Origin: Treponema sp.
GTDB lineage: Bacteria > Spirochaetota > Spirochaetia > Treponematales > Treponemataceae
DNA length: 64,000 bases
Reading direction: 5' to 3'
Assembly: GCA_024698325.1 (NCBI GenBank)
Contig: JAILRG010000103.1
Location: forward strand, 1-64,000
Below are positions 34,770-42,749 of the stretch, piece by piece. Below the pieces are notes generated by a model. That model searched no databases. It was not told the origin of the DNA and saw only the letters and a program-made list of their open reading frames with translations. Made by a program: the position numbers and the translations under genes. How positions within the stretch are numbered: position 1 is the stretch's first letter; each line of letters begins with the position of its first letter.

Positions 34770-34868
34770 AATGCGGCGTCCTCCGCATGCCGCATTGCAC
34801 ATTGTGGAGGCCTCGGTATTGTGTGCTGTGGCAGCCTCGGCATTGCGCATCCTCCGCATGCCGCATTG
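34770..34868. repeat. Intergenic repeat block with hairpins
   Basis: TCCTCCGCATGCCGCATTG occurs at 34779-34797 and again at 34850-34868; GCCTCGGTATT and GCCTCGGCATT lie between. The first copy also forms a hairpin with AATGCGGC at its left (perfect eight-base stem with GCCGCATT). It has no coding potential. It may be a REP-like sequence or the decayed terminator zone behind the thioesterase gene. Confidence 0.7.
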
Positions 34869-34918
34869 TGCATTACGAATTATAAATAATGTACAGAATT
34901 CTGCCGATAAAAATACAT

Positions 34919-36112
34919 ATGAAGCGTCGTAATTTGCCTGTACAGGTGTTTTTTGGCTGCGTTGCGGCCTGTCTCTGTCTTTCATTCGGCTCCTGCAAGA
35001 AAAAGCCTGACTCTCAGGAAGCGGTCATCCAGATTCAGGATCATGCTGCGGATCACTGGTGGTATTACATTACATCCCGGGGACTTACGCAGTGCGATTT
35101 GCCGCAGAATGCGGTGCTGCAGCTTCTGCGCCCGTGGACAGAAAACCTGCGTGTCAGCGATGCGGTGACAGACCGGAACGGTACGGGCATCGTGCTGGTG
35201 AACCGGCTTGGCGTGCTTGTATTTGACGCAGATAAAGGGCGGGACCCGCTGATTTTGCAGGATGTGCAGCTGTTCAGCTCTACGACAGCCGAGCATATTG
35301 TGTTCGACGGAAAAAATCCTTACATAACGCTCTACAAAAGCTCTTTCTTTAACAAGGACGCCTCTGTCGTGTACGGCGGCGCAAAGCCTGACGCAAGCCG
35401 GCCGTATCTTGTGCGCATTTCTGTCGCCAACCGGATGCTCTATCCGGTCGTTACCTACGGCGATCTGGGCGTGCTTGACGGCGGCGAGGTGACAAGCTCG
35501 TATTTTGACGGCTCAAAGTGGTTCCTGTCGGTAAAAACGACGAATGCGGAAAAGACTGATTTCCGCTACATCAGCTGGAAGCCGTCTGCTTCTCTGGAAA
35601 AGCTGCCGCCTTTTACAAAAGAGGGCAAAATCAACTACGAATACGTCACTGAGGATATGTACCGGGCGACAAGCATGGTGCAGCCGCTTTCGAATGCGCC
35701 GGAACGCCTGCGAAGGCTTCTCTCTTCGATATCCGCGGATTTTCCTTACGAGGTGACGTTCCGGAATGCGGGAACCGCCGGCGACTATGTGTACGCTAAC
35801 ACGGCGGCCGAAGATGCCGCGTCCCATGCCTACAGCATTATGGCTGACGGATGGATATGCACGATTTTTGCTGACGGCACCTCATATTTCAGCGGCGCAC
35901 TTGACGGCTACCCGCTGCTTGCAGACGGCGCAAAGATTGCATTCCGGCTGCCGAAACTCCCGAAAAGCTATTACTACACGAATTTCTGCATTTCCGGCCA
36001 CCAGCTTATCGTCGGCTGGGAAGAGCGGGATTTCTACAAAACAGCCCGGAGCGGCGTGCTGATTGTCGACATGGCCGCAGTCTTCTACCCGGATTCAGAA
36101 GGAGCCAAATGA
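34919..36112 (+). CDS. Lipoprotein of unknown function
   Basis: About 397 residues, beginning with a lipoprotein signal (LPVQVFFGCVAACLCLSFGSC; the lipobox Cys follows FGS). The mature part alternates beta-strand segments such as GTGIVLVNRLGVLVFDADKG, AEHIVFDGKNPYITLY and GWICTIFADGTSYFSGALDG, a pattern like a beta-propeller, with no catalytic motif seen. The frame opens at 34889; the ATG at 34919 starts right at the basic signal peptide and lies seven bases after GATAAA. The stop overlaps the next gene by four bases, so both products probably act together in the envelope. Confidence 0.7.
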   Translation: MKRRNLPVQVFFGCVAACLCLSFGSCKKKPDSQEAVIQIQDHAADHWWYYITSRGLTQCDLPQNAVLQLLRPWTENLRVSDAVTDRNGTGIVLVNRLGVLVFDADKGRDPLILQDVQLFSSTTAEHIVFDGKNPYITLYKSSFFNKDASVVYGGAKPDASRPYLVRISVANRMLYPVVTYGDLGVLDGGEVTSSYFDGSKWFLSVKTTNAEKTDFRYISWKPSASLEKLPPFTKEGKINYEYVTEDMYRATSMVQPLSNAPERLRRLLSSISADFPYEVTFRNAGTAGDYVYANTAAEDAASHAYSIMADGWICTIFADGTSYFSGALDGYPLLADGAKIAFRLPKLPKSYYYTNFCISGHQLIVGWEERDFYKTARSGVLIVDMAAVFYPDSEGAK

Positions 36113-36825
36113 AACACAAGTGGATGCACCTGCCTTTCTGTATTGCCTCGATTCTACTTTTGTCAGCCGGTTTGTTTGCCGAGTCAGCCCTTTCCGAGCC
36201 AGAACTTCCCGAGACAGAAGTGCCCGACAGGAGCTTCTTTTTTACGGCAGGACCTGTGCTTCTGGTGAATACCGATGCTGACAGCGCGCCTAGCCCGATT
36301 ATGTTTTCCTTCGGGGGCGGCGTAAGCTGCTTCCAGAATAAGGTTGTCAGTTTTGTGTCGCGCATTTCCTTTTTTACCGGCTATTACCTGTGGGACGGAG
36401 AAGATGCCCGCCCAGCAGAAATTGAAAACCGCACGGCGCTGGTGATTTCTTCGCTGGTTGACCTGTGCGGCGTAAAAACCTGGGAAAAAAGCTGCAGCCA
36501 GATGCAGGCTGGAGCCGGCCTCGGCGTGCTTGCCCGCTTTGCCGCGCTTGCAGACGGCGTCTCTTCTGACGACAGCGGCGTCGTAGACAAAAACGGAACG
36601 GCCCTTTCTACCGCAGGAGACGATGTAAAAGACATCCAGCGCTGGCTCTGGTCAGATGTAAGGTGGCTGTACCCTGAGCTTTATTTTTCATGGATGCATC
36701 GCCTTCCCGGAAGTTCTCTAAGCGCCGGCTTTGAAACCCGCCTGTATCTTCCGCTCGGCTCCCTGCTTGCAGGACACGCGCTCGACGGTGCGCTTGTGAC
36801 TGCGGCATGTAAGCTTGCCTTGTAA
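36109..36825 (+). CDS. Exported protein, possible outer-membrane beta-barrel
   Basis: 238 residues with a cleavable signal peptide (LPFCIASILLLSAGLFAESA). The mature protein has amphipathic strands with aromatic ends (FFFTAGPVLLVN, ISFFTGYYLW, ALVISSLVDLC, SSLSAGFETRLYLPL) and ends GALVTAACKLAL, a pattern suggesting a small outer-membrane barrel. No family is recognised. ATGA overlap with the upstream lipoprotein gene indicates coupled translation, so the lipoprotein may dock on this barrel. Confidence 0.68.
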   Translation: MKHKWMHLPFCIASILLLSAGLFAESALSEPELPETEVPDRSFFFTAGPVLLVNTDADSAPSPIMFSFGGGVSCFQNKVVSFVSRISFFTGYYLWDGEDARPAEIENRTALVISSLVDLCGVKTWEKSCSQMQAGAGLGVLARFAALADGVSSDDSGVVDKNGTALSTAGDDVKDIQRWLWSDVRWLYPELYFSWMHRLPGSSLSAGFETRLYLPLGSLLAGHALDGALVTAACKLAL

Positions 36826-36938
36826 TTATAACGATTTTTTCTGATACATATCAATTTTTTTTCTTGCTTTTTGAAAATTCATGCTGTAGCATTAGAGGGT
36901 GCGTGAACGTACACATTCAAATAAGTAAGGTGGTTTTT

Positions 36939-39356
36939 ATGGGTGTAAAGAAAAGCATGCTCTGGCGTCTTGCGGGCGCCGGCGTCTGTGCAATGCTTTT
37001 GTGTGCATCGTGCAAGTCTTCAAGCGATGCTTCTGGCGACGACACTGGTTCTTCGAGTACTGTTGTGGTGGAAGGTTCTCCCGTTCAGGTTGATTACACC
37101 GGTCCTACCTACACAGATAATTATGTAGACATCGCAAGTTTTTCAAACAAAGACCAGTGGAATCTTTCCAACGTGCACGACCCGACTGTCTTTAAGTGGG
37201 AGGACGACGGCTACTACTACATGTTCGGAACCGATGCCAGCTACGGGAACGCCCACGATGACTACACTACCGGCGGCCACCACTTTCAGGGTAAGCGCTC
37301 AAAGAATCTGGTGGACTGGGAATGGGTTCCCGGCATCATGGACGAAGCTCCAGACTGGGTAGTCACCAGGTTGAATGAATACCGTACCGAAATGGGCGTT
37401 CCGACATTCAGCTCAAAAGATGATATCAGTTTCGGCTACTGGGCTCCCAGCGCCCGGGTCATCACGGTAGACGGCGAAACAAAAGTGCGCATGTACTACA
37501 GCATCGTAGTCGATAACTACATCAAAACTGGCGCCGTCAACACTACGGAAAACTTTGACAACAGCTGGACTGAGCGGGCCTTTATCGGCGTGGCAGAAAC
37601 GACAAATCCCAATGGCGGCGCTGATGCTTGGGAAGACAAGGGCTTTGTGCTCTGCTCCTCTTCAGACCGGGGCACCGACTACACCAGAAGCTCCACCAGC
37701 GACTGGAACGGCTACTTCTACTTTAACGCCATTGACCCCAGCTATTTTATCGATGACGATGGAAGCCACTGGCTGGTATACGGTAGCTGGCATTCAGGTT
37801 TTGCCCTGGTGCGCATAAATCCTGCCACCGGAAAAGTCGCCGCTGTCACGGGAAGCGACTATCTTTCCGGTACTGTTACCGGCGATTTTGAGATGGGCTT
37901 ACCGTGGTCGCCTAACGGCAGCATTACAAGTCCCAAACCGGAAGAGCTTATCAGCCAGGGCTACGGCACGCGCATTTATACGCGTAAGAATGGCTCAAGA
38001 TGGCAGGCAAGCGAAGGCCCCGAGCTGATAAAGAAAGACGGCTACTACTGGCTCTTCTTTGCAAACGATGAGCTGTCAGTGGCTTACCAGACCCGCGTCG
38101 TCCGCGCGACAAATATTGCAGGTCCTTACACCGACATCCGCGGACACGACTTTACTTTCGGAACCTCAAGTGCTGATAATTACCCGCTCCCGATTGTAAC
38201 GCACCCATACAAATTCCTCGACGAAGATAACGGCTTAGGTTCCTGCTACGGCTGGGTCGGTATCAGCCACTGCGCTCTTTTTCAGGATGATGCAGATGAC
38301 TGGTACTACATGAGTCAGCAGCGCCTGCCGGTAAATGTCGCCGGTAACGCCTATTCCAACGCAATTATGATGGGCGGCGTACGCAAAATCGCCTGGACAC
38401 CTTCCGATGTGGACGCTTGTTTGTGGCCGATTGCGCTTCCCGAGCGTTATGGCGGCATTCCGAAAACATACGGCGCCGTCGTAATAGCTGACATTCCCGG
38501 CACCTGGCAGCACATAAACCTTGTCTATACAAGCAATGGCGCAATGGACACTGCCAGCGAGCTTGTTCTTTCCTCTGACGGCACCATGAGCGGCGCATTT
38601 ACCGGAACATGGTCATTTAGCGAATCGGCTCAGACGCTGACGCTTATTCCTGCAACCGGCACAAAGATGACGGTAACCGTTGCCCGCGAAATTGACTGGG
38701 AGAGAAATCCGCGTACGGCAACTATCGTGTATGCAGGCATACATGGAAACACGAGCACGACGAGCGATAATAAAACGTTCTGGGGAAAGAAAGGCGAACC
38801 GTACAAGGCAAGTGCATCTGAAAGTGACTGGACTGAAACGAGCACATCGCTTACCTACACTGGAAGCAGCACGTCAAATATCCTCATTCCGGCCTTCAGC
38901 GTTACCGCAAGCGAAGGTTTTACGATTGAGTTTACGCTGAATGATGCGCTTTCAAACTACAGCGATAATGACTGGACAACAAAGCTCCTTTCATACGAAG
39001 GCTGCTATGTTACGATTCCGAACCTTGACCCTTATAACAATACAATTTCTGGCAGTACGCTGACAGGAAAAAATGCCTATCCGACGGCAAATGGCGCTAC
39101 GCTCGAAAGCGGCTATGATTACACATTCCCGTGGGGAGCTGAATACAAAATAAAAATCACCTTCAGCGCAGACGAAATCGTCTGGTACCGCGACGGAACG
39201 AAAGTGCTTACCTACAGCGCAGGCTTGTGGGGCAGCAGTTCTGATCTGGCAGAGTTTGTCGGCTATTATGCGACCGGACTTGCGGCAGAAGCCGTAACGT
39301 TCAACGCTGCCGGCATGAATATCACTGACCTAACCATAACAAAAGGTTGTAATTAA
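36939..39356 (+). CDS. GH43 lipoprotein arabinanase, multi-domain
   Basis: About 805 residues. The lipoprotein signal ends AMLLCASC, anchoring the enzyme on the cell surface or periplasm. A GH43 five-bladed propeller spans roughly 70-500 with NVHDPTVFKWEDDGYYYMFG (catalytic-base Asp), NAIDPSYFIDDDGSHWLVYG (pKa modulator Asp) and ASEGPELIKKDGYYWLFF (general-acid Glu). Next comes a small beta-barrel (GTWQHINLVYTSNG..) typical of extracellular endo-1,5-alpha-L-arabinanases, then a C-terminal jelly-roll-like domain that may bind glycan. AAGGTGG precedes the ATG at 36939; the frame opens at 36864. It cuts arabinan side chains of pectin. Confidence 0.9.
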   Translation: MGVKKSMLWRLAGAGVCAMLLCASCKSSSDASGDDTGSSSTVVVEGSPVQVDYTGPTYTDNYVDIASFSNKDQWNLSNVHDPTVFKWEDDGYYYMFGTDASYGNAHDDYTTGGHHFQGKRSKNLVDWEWVPGIMDEAPDWVVTRLNEYRTEMGVPTFSSKDDISFGYWAPSARVITVDGETKVRMYYSIVVDNYIKTGAVNTTENFDNSWTERAFIGVAETTNPNGGADAWEDKGFVLCSSSDRGTDYTRSSTSDWNGYFYFNAIDPSYFIDDDGSHWLVYGSWHSGFALVRINPATGKVAAVTGSDYLSGTVTGDFEMGLPWSPNGSITSPKPEELISQGYGTRIYTRKNGSRWQASEGPELIKKDGYYWLFFANDELSVAYQTRVVRATNIAGPYTDIRGHDFTFGTSSADNYPLPIVTHPYKFLDEDNGLGSCYGWVGISHCALFQDDADDWYYMSQQRLPVNVAGNAYSNAIMMGGVRKIAWTPSDVDACLWPIALPERYGGIPKTYGAVVIADIPGTWQHINLVYTSNGAMDTASELVLSSDGTMSGAFTGTWSFSESAQTLTLIPATGTKMTVTVAREIDWERNPRTATIVYAGIHGNTSTTSDNKTFWGKKGEPYKASASESDWTETSTSLTYTGSSTSNILIPAFSVTASEGFTIEFTLNDALSNYSDNDWTTKLLSYEGCYVTIPNLDPYNNTISGSTLTGKNAYPTANGATLESGYDYTFPWGAEYKIKITFSADEIVWYRDGTKVLTYSAGLWGSSSDLAEFVGYYATGLAAEAVTFNAAGMNITDLTITKGCN

Positions 39357-39379
39357 AAATAAGGTCTGGGTGGGAGGCC

Positions 39380-39417
39380 AGCCTGTCTGCAGGATTTTTG
39401 CAGGCAGGCTTTTTTTT
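39380..39417 (+). terminator. Terminator after the arabinanase gene
   Basis: AGCCTGTCTGC and GCAGGCAGGCT pair around AGGATTTTT, followed by eight T. The opposite-strand gene ends immediately after. Confidence 0.9.
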
Positions 39418-39418
39418 G

Positions 39419-39862
39419 CTACAGCAGCTCGGAATCGACAAGCTTTATGTAACTCAGCCCGTCGACAGTTTCGACGTGGTAGCGGCCGACGACGGTAATT
39501 TCGGAATTTATCTGCGGGTAGTCGGCAGGGTAGGTGGCATCCGGATTTTTCAGCACGAACTCCATGCCCTGTGCACAGCAGGCGGTTGCATCCTGAATGA
39601 TGCATGCATAGCTCCGGTGCTTTTTTCCGCCGTCTTCATATTCAAATACGTCGAAGGTGCCGTGCATTCGGATTTTTTTTCCTTCGTAGCGGTCCGGCTC
39701 CATCATCATGTTAAAGACTTCGGCATACACCATCGTTGCGCTAAAGCGGGTTAAGTCGATGTCTACGTCTTTTTTAGCCGTACCCGCAGTTTTTTTCTGT
39801 GCAAAGCACAAAGACAGGGTCAGACAGAGGCAGAGGCCTGCAGTAAAAAGCGCTTTTTTCAC
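39419..39862 (-). CDS. Exported OB-fold-like protein linked to a metal ABC transporter
   Basis: 147 residues with a signal peptide (ALFTAGLCLCLTLSLCFAQ). The mature part looks like a small beta barrel: YEGKKIRMHGTFDVFEYEDG, SYACIIQDATACCAQGMEFV, NSEITVVGRYHVETVDGLSY, IKLVDSEL. This strand order (g..v.v.G.f...., v.D....c..g..f.., ..v.v.G.......) recalls OB-fold domains seen in metal- or haem-associated periplasmic proteins. The paired cysteines in ATACCAQG could bind metal. The ATG overlaps the permease stop by four bases, so it is part of the transporter operon, in the place where a substrate-binding protein would often be. Confidence 0.72.
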   Translation of the reverse strand: MKKALFTAGLCLCLTLSLCFAQKKTAGTAKKDVDIDLTRFSATMVYAEVFNMMMEPDRYEGKKIRMHGTFDVFEYEDGGKKHRSYACIIQDATACCAQGMEFVLKNPDATYPADYPQINSEITVVGRYHVETVDGLSYIKLVDSELL

Positions 39863-40701
39863 TGTACGGCTCCTTTGATGATTGCGCAGACAGTAAACAC
39901 GACGATGTCGACGGCGACAATGGTTGCCCCGACCGGAGTTCCGGCACCGATTGAAATCATCATTCCGGTGAATGCGCTCACGACTGAAAGAATCGCAGAC
40001 CAGACAGTAACTTTCTTAAAGCTTTTGAACAGGCGCATGGCAGTCATGGCCGGAAAAATCACGAGTGCGGAAATCAGCAGGGAGCCTACCAGATTCATTG
40101 CAAGCACGATGATGACTGCGATAACGACCGCCAGCAGCAGATTGTACGCTTCGGTGTGAATGCCTGTCGCCTTTGCAAAGTTTTCGTCAAAGGTGACAGA
40201 AAAAAGCTTGTTGTAAAACAAAACAAACAGCACGACGACGATTACTGACAGCACGATACTCAGTACCACTTCGTTTTTTGTAAGCGTAAGGATTGACGTT
40301 GAGCCGAACAGCGTGCTGCAGACATCCCCCGAAAGGTTTGAGGATGGGGAAAAAATGTTCATCAGCAGGTAGCCGATGGCAAGGGCGCCGACCGACAGCA
40401 TTGCGATTGCCGCGTCTCCGCGGATTTTAGCTTTTTCGCCGCCTTTTAAGAGCAGCACGGCACAGATGACGGTAACCGGAAGCACCAGCAGCATGTCGTT
40501 TGTAAGTCCGACGACAGCGGATATTGCCATGGCGCCGAAAGCAACGTGACTTAAGCCGTCGCCGATATAGGAAAAGCGGCGTAGAACGAGTGTTACGCCC
40601 AGCAGGGATGAACACAATGCGATAAGGATGCCTGTAATCAGCGCGTACTGAACGAACGGATACTGCAGGTACTCCCTGAACGTTCCCAGTAATTCAATCA
40701 T
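39859..40701 (-). CDS. znuB: Metal ABC transporter permease (ZnuB/TroC family)
   Basis: A 280-residue ABC-3 family permease with about eight helices. YIGDGLSHVAFGAMAISAVV and the ATGIHTEAYN segment before the helix AMNLVGSLLISALVIFPAMT are typical of Zn/Mn/Fe importers. It overlaps the ATPase gene by four bases on one side and the exported-protein gene by four on the other. Zinc or manganese is the most likely ion; the sequence does not decide. Confidence 0.88.
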   Translation of the reverse strand: MIELLGTFREYLQYPFVQYALITGILIALCSSLLGVTLVLRRFSYIGDGLSHVAFGAMAISAVVGLTNDMLLVLPVTVICAVLLLKGGEKAKIRGDAAIAMLSVGALAIGYLLMNIFSPSSNLSGDVCSTLFGSTSILTLTKNEVVLSIVLSVIVVVLFVLFYNKLFSVTFDENFAKATGIHTEAYNLLLAVVIAVIIVLAMNLVGSLLISALVIFPAMTAMRLFKSFKKVTVWSAILSVVSAFTGMMISIGAGTPVGATIVAVDIVVFTVCAIIKGAVQ

Positions 40702-41390
40702 AGTTTCTCCGTAAAATGCTTTCCCTGTTCTGACTGCAGGAAGGCTTCTTTTGTGCCGAAAAAGCGGTTTGTTCCCATAAAAAGCACATGCGTCGCATAT
40801 TTGACGGCGCTCATGTCGTGCGTAATCATGATGACGGTAAGCCCCTGTCTGTTGTATTCAGCAATGGAAGCGTACAATTCTTCCGTCACTTTAGGATCCA
40901 GGCCTGCAACCGGCTCATCCAGCACGAGCATGCTTTCTGTCGCGCACATAGCCCGCGCAAGCAGAACCCGCTGCTGCTGACCGCCGGAAAGTTCCCGGAA
41001 GCTGCGGTGCGCAATCGGCAGAATCGAAAGCTTTTCCATGACGGCGCGCGCCTGCTGTTTTTCTGCTGCCCGGTAAAATGGCCTGAAGCCGAGTCTGCTC
41101 TGGCAGCCGGAAAGCACAATCTCTTCAACTGTTGCGGGAAAATCTTTTTGTACCCGGGTCTGCTGCGGAAGGTAGCCAATCTGCGCCGTGGAAAATCCTT
41201 TTTTTAAGGTGATGGTACCTGCCAGCGGTTTTCTGAGTCCGACGAGTGTTTTTATAAGCGTTGATTTTCCGGCTCCGTTTTCGCCGAGGACGCAAAGATA
41301 CTCGCCGTCATTCACACTGAAAGATATGCCCTGTGCAATTCCCGGCTGTTCATAGCCGATTGTCAGGTTGTCGCATTGTAAACAGACCAT
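40698..41390 (-). CDS. znuC: Metal ABC transporter ATP-binding protein (ZnuC/TroB family)
   Basis: About 230 residues. Walker A is GENGAGKST (36-44), the Q-loop lies in IGYLPQQTRV, the signature is LSGGQQQRVLLARAM, Walker B is SMLVLDEPVAGLD, and the switch His is in MITHDMSAVK. A frame opens at 41429, but a consensus promoter has its -10 box at 41433-41428, so translation must start downstream; the ATG at 41390 has CAGGAG before it. First gene of the znuC-znuB-exported-protein operon. No binding-protein gene follows. Confidence 0.9.
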   Translation of the reverse strand: MVCLQCDNLTIGYEQPGIAQGISFSVNDGEYLCVLGENGAGKSTLIKTLVGLRKPLAGTITLKKGFSTAQIGYLPQQTRVQKDFPATVEEIVLSGCQSRLGFRPFYRAAEKQQARAVMEKLSILPIAHRSFRELSGGQQQRVLLARAMCATESMLVLDEPVAGLDPKVTEELYASIAEYNRQGLTVIMITHDMSAVKYATHVLFMGTNRFFGTKEAFLQSEQGKHFTEKL

Positions 41391-41427
41391 GCCGTTACTC
41401 CTGTACCATTTTCCGCAGAATGTTTGC

Positions 41428-41455
41428 ATTATACGGATTAGTACGGCTCTGTCAA
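41428..41455 (-). promoter_or_regulatory. Consensus sigma-70 promoter of the metal ABC operon
   Basis: On the minus strand TTGACA (41455-41450) and TATAAT (41433-41428) are perfect hexamers spaced 16 bp. The start should lie near 41421, about 30 bases before the znuC ATG. Confidence 0.85.
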
Positions 41456-41577
41456 TATGAGAGTGATTTTCAAATTCGCGCAGCGTGCGCGAAGTGCGTG
41501 GCGTGCAGGGGCGGTCGTTGTGCGGAGTGCGCGGTCTGCTGTGCTTTTATGGCGCCGGGCAGGTCGCTGTGCCGGGC

Positions 41578-42060
41578 TTACAGCACCAGATCGCAGGTTT
41601 CGGCTTTTGCCGCGCGCACCAGGTCGGCTGGCGCAAGCACAATCTGCTCTCCCCGCAGACCCGCGCTGATGTACACTTTTTCGTGCTGGAGAACGCTTTC
41701 ATCGATGAACGTGCGGAATGAGCGTTTCATGCCGAGCGGGGAGCAGCCGCCGCGGATGTAGCCGGTAAGCGCAAGCAGCTCATCTGGTTTTACTGGCGTC
41801 ACTTCCTTTGCGCCGCACGCCTGCCGCGCCTTTTTCAGGTTGATTTCGTGCTCTGCGCTCTGCAGAAATACAACGACTTCCTTTTTTTCCGTCCGCATGA
41901 CGATTGTCTTGTACACGGCGGCTGCATCAATGCCAAGCTTTTCTGCGATTCCTGCTGCGGCTCCGCGACTTAATTCGTGTTCGCCGTCATCATCATAGCT
42001 CTTTGTTTCATAACTGATTTTCAGCCCATCCAAAATGCGCATTGCGTTTGTCTTCTTCAT
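41578..42060 (-). CDS. ybaK: YbaK/EbsC-family aminoacyl-tRNA deacylase
   Basis: 160 residues of the YbaK/ProX fold, which hydrolyses mischarged Cys-tRNA(Pro). The family core is seen in AAAVYKTIVMRTEKKEVVVF, where the lysine is catalytic, then AEHEINLKKARQACGAKEVT, LTGYIRGGCSPLGMKR and FIDESVLQHEKVYISAGLRG. It is expressed leftward, four bases after the membrane protein gene upstream. About 190 bp of GC-rich, apparently empty sequence separates it from the znuC start. Confidence 0.9.
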   Translation of the reverse strand: MKKTNAMRILDGLKISYETKSYDDDGEHELSRGAAAGIAEKLGIDAAAVYKTIVMRTEKKEVVVFLQSAEHEINLKKARQACGAKEVTPVKPDELLALTGYIRGGCSPLGMKRSFRTFIDESVLQHEKVYISAGLRGEQIVLAPADLVRAAKAETCDLVL

Positions 42061-42063
42061 ATT

Positions 42064-42672
42064 TTACTCCATGCTTTTTATTGTTACCGTTGCGTGCCGT
42101 AATCGCATCAGGTTATACAGCGTGCGCCGTTCCTCACCGCGCCCATACAAAAAATACGATGCAGGTTCCCAGAGCGCCACCCAGCCGATAATACCAAAAC
42201 TTTCGCTTAATATGCTGTAGAGCGGGCGGGCGTCTGCATGTACGCGGCAAAAATGTGCTGCCCACAGAAAAGCTCCCAGCACAAGGATGCCTGCTGCCAG
42301 CCGTTTTAGCCAGCGGAGCATGGATTTGCGGTTCTGCAGAATCTGCTCCTGTGCACGGCGCGTAAAATGTTTTGCGCACGCCTGCCTCATAATCTCGCTG
42401 TCGTACAGAGAAACATCATCGGCCAAAAACGTAAGCGCAATGCGTGCTTTTGATGATTTGTAGGCAAGCTCCTTAAAAATGTATGCTTCGATTTCGCCTG
42501 AAAGCTCCCGTTCCTGAAGTGGCGAAGGATCGTAGGGGTTGTACAGTTCCTTCCCTGAATGCAGCCGGATAAAGACCGTGTCTTCATGGTAGAGCTGCGA
42601 CAATTTTTTTATCAGATGTGCCTTTTTCTCGCGTTTTGCAAGCGCCCGGGCTGTGTTTCTGTCACTAAACAT
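42064..42672 (-). CDS. Membrane protein of unknown function
   Basis: About 202 residues. A cytoplasmic N-terminal part (1-120) contains EIEAYIFKELAYKSSKARIA and ADDVSLYDSEIMRQACAKHF, followed by two hydrophobic segments (about 124-143 and 155-176) and a basic tail (RGEERRTLYNLMRLRHATVT). No family is recognised. The frame starts at 42678, but TATAGT (minus strand 42684-42679) is six bases before the ATG at 42672, so I use that start; the mRNA seems leaderless. The next gene, ybaK, follows after three bases. Confidence 0.65.
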   Translation of the reverse strand: MFSDRNTARALAKREKKAHLIKKLSQLYHEDTVFIRLHSGKELYNPYDPSPLQERELSGEIEAYIFKELAYKSSKARIALTFLADDVSLYDSEIMRQACAKHFTRRAQEQILQNRKSMLRWLKRLAAGILVLGAFLWAAHFCRVHADARPLYSILSESFGIIGWVALWEPASYFLYGRGEERRTLYNLMRLRHATVTIKSME

Positions 42673-42749
42673 GAGCATACTATAGCCGATTTAAAAAAAA
42701 TGCGCTATCTTAAATGGCAAAACAGTCAATTTGCATACGAGGTAAATAT

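Noticed and set aside
41456-41577. Possible small gene or structured RNA between ybaK and znuC
   Set aside because: The GC-rich tract has no ribosome site or terminator; I see only the znuC promoter at its edge.
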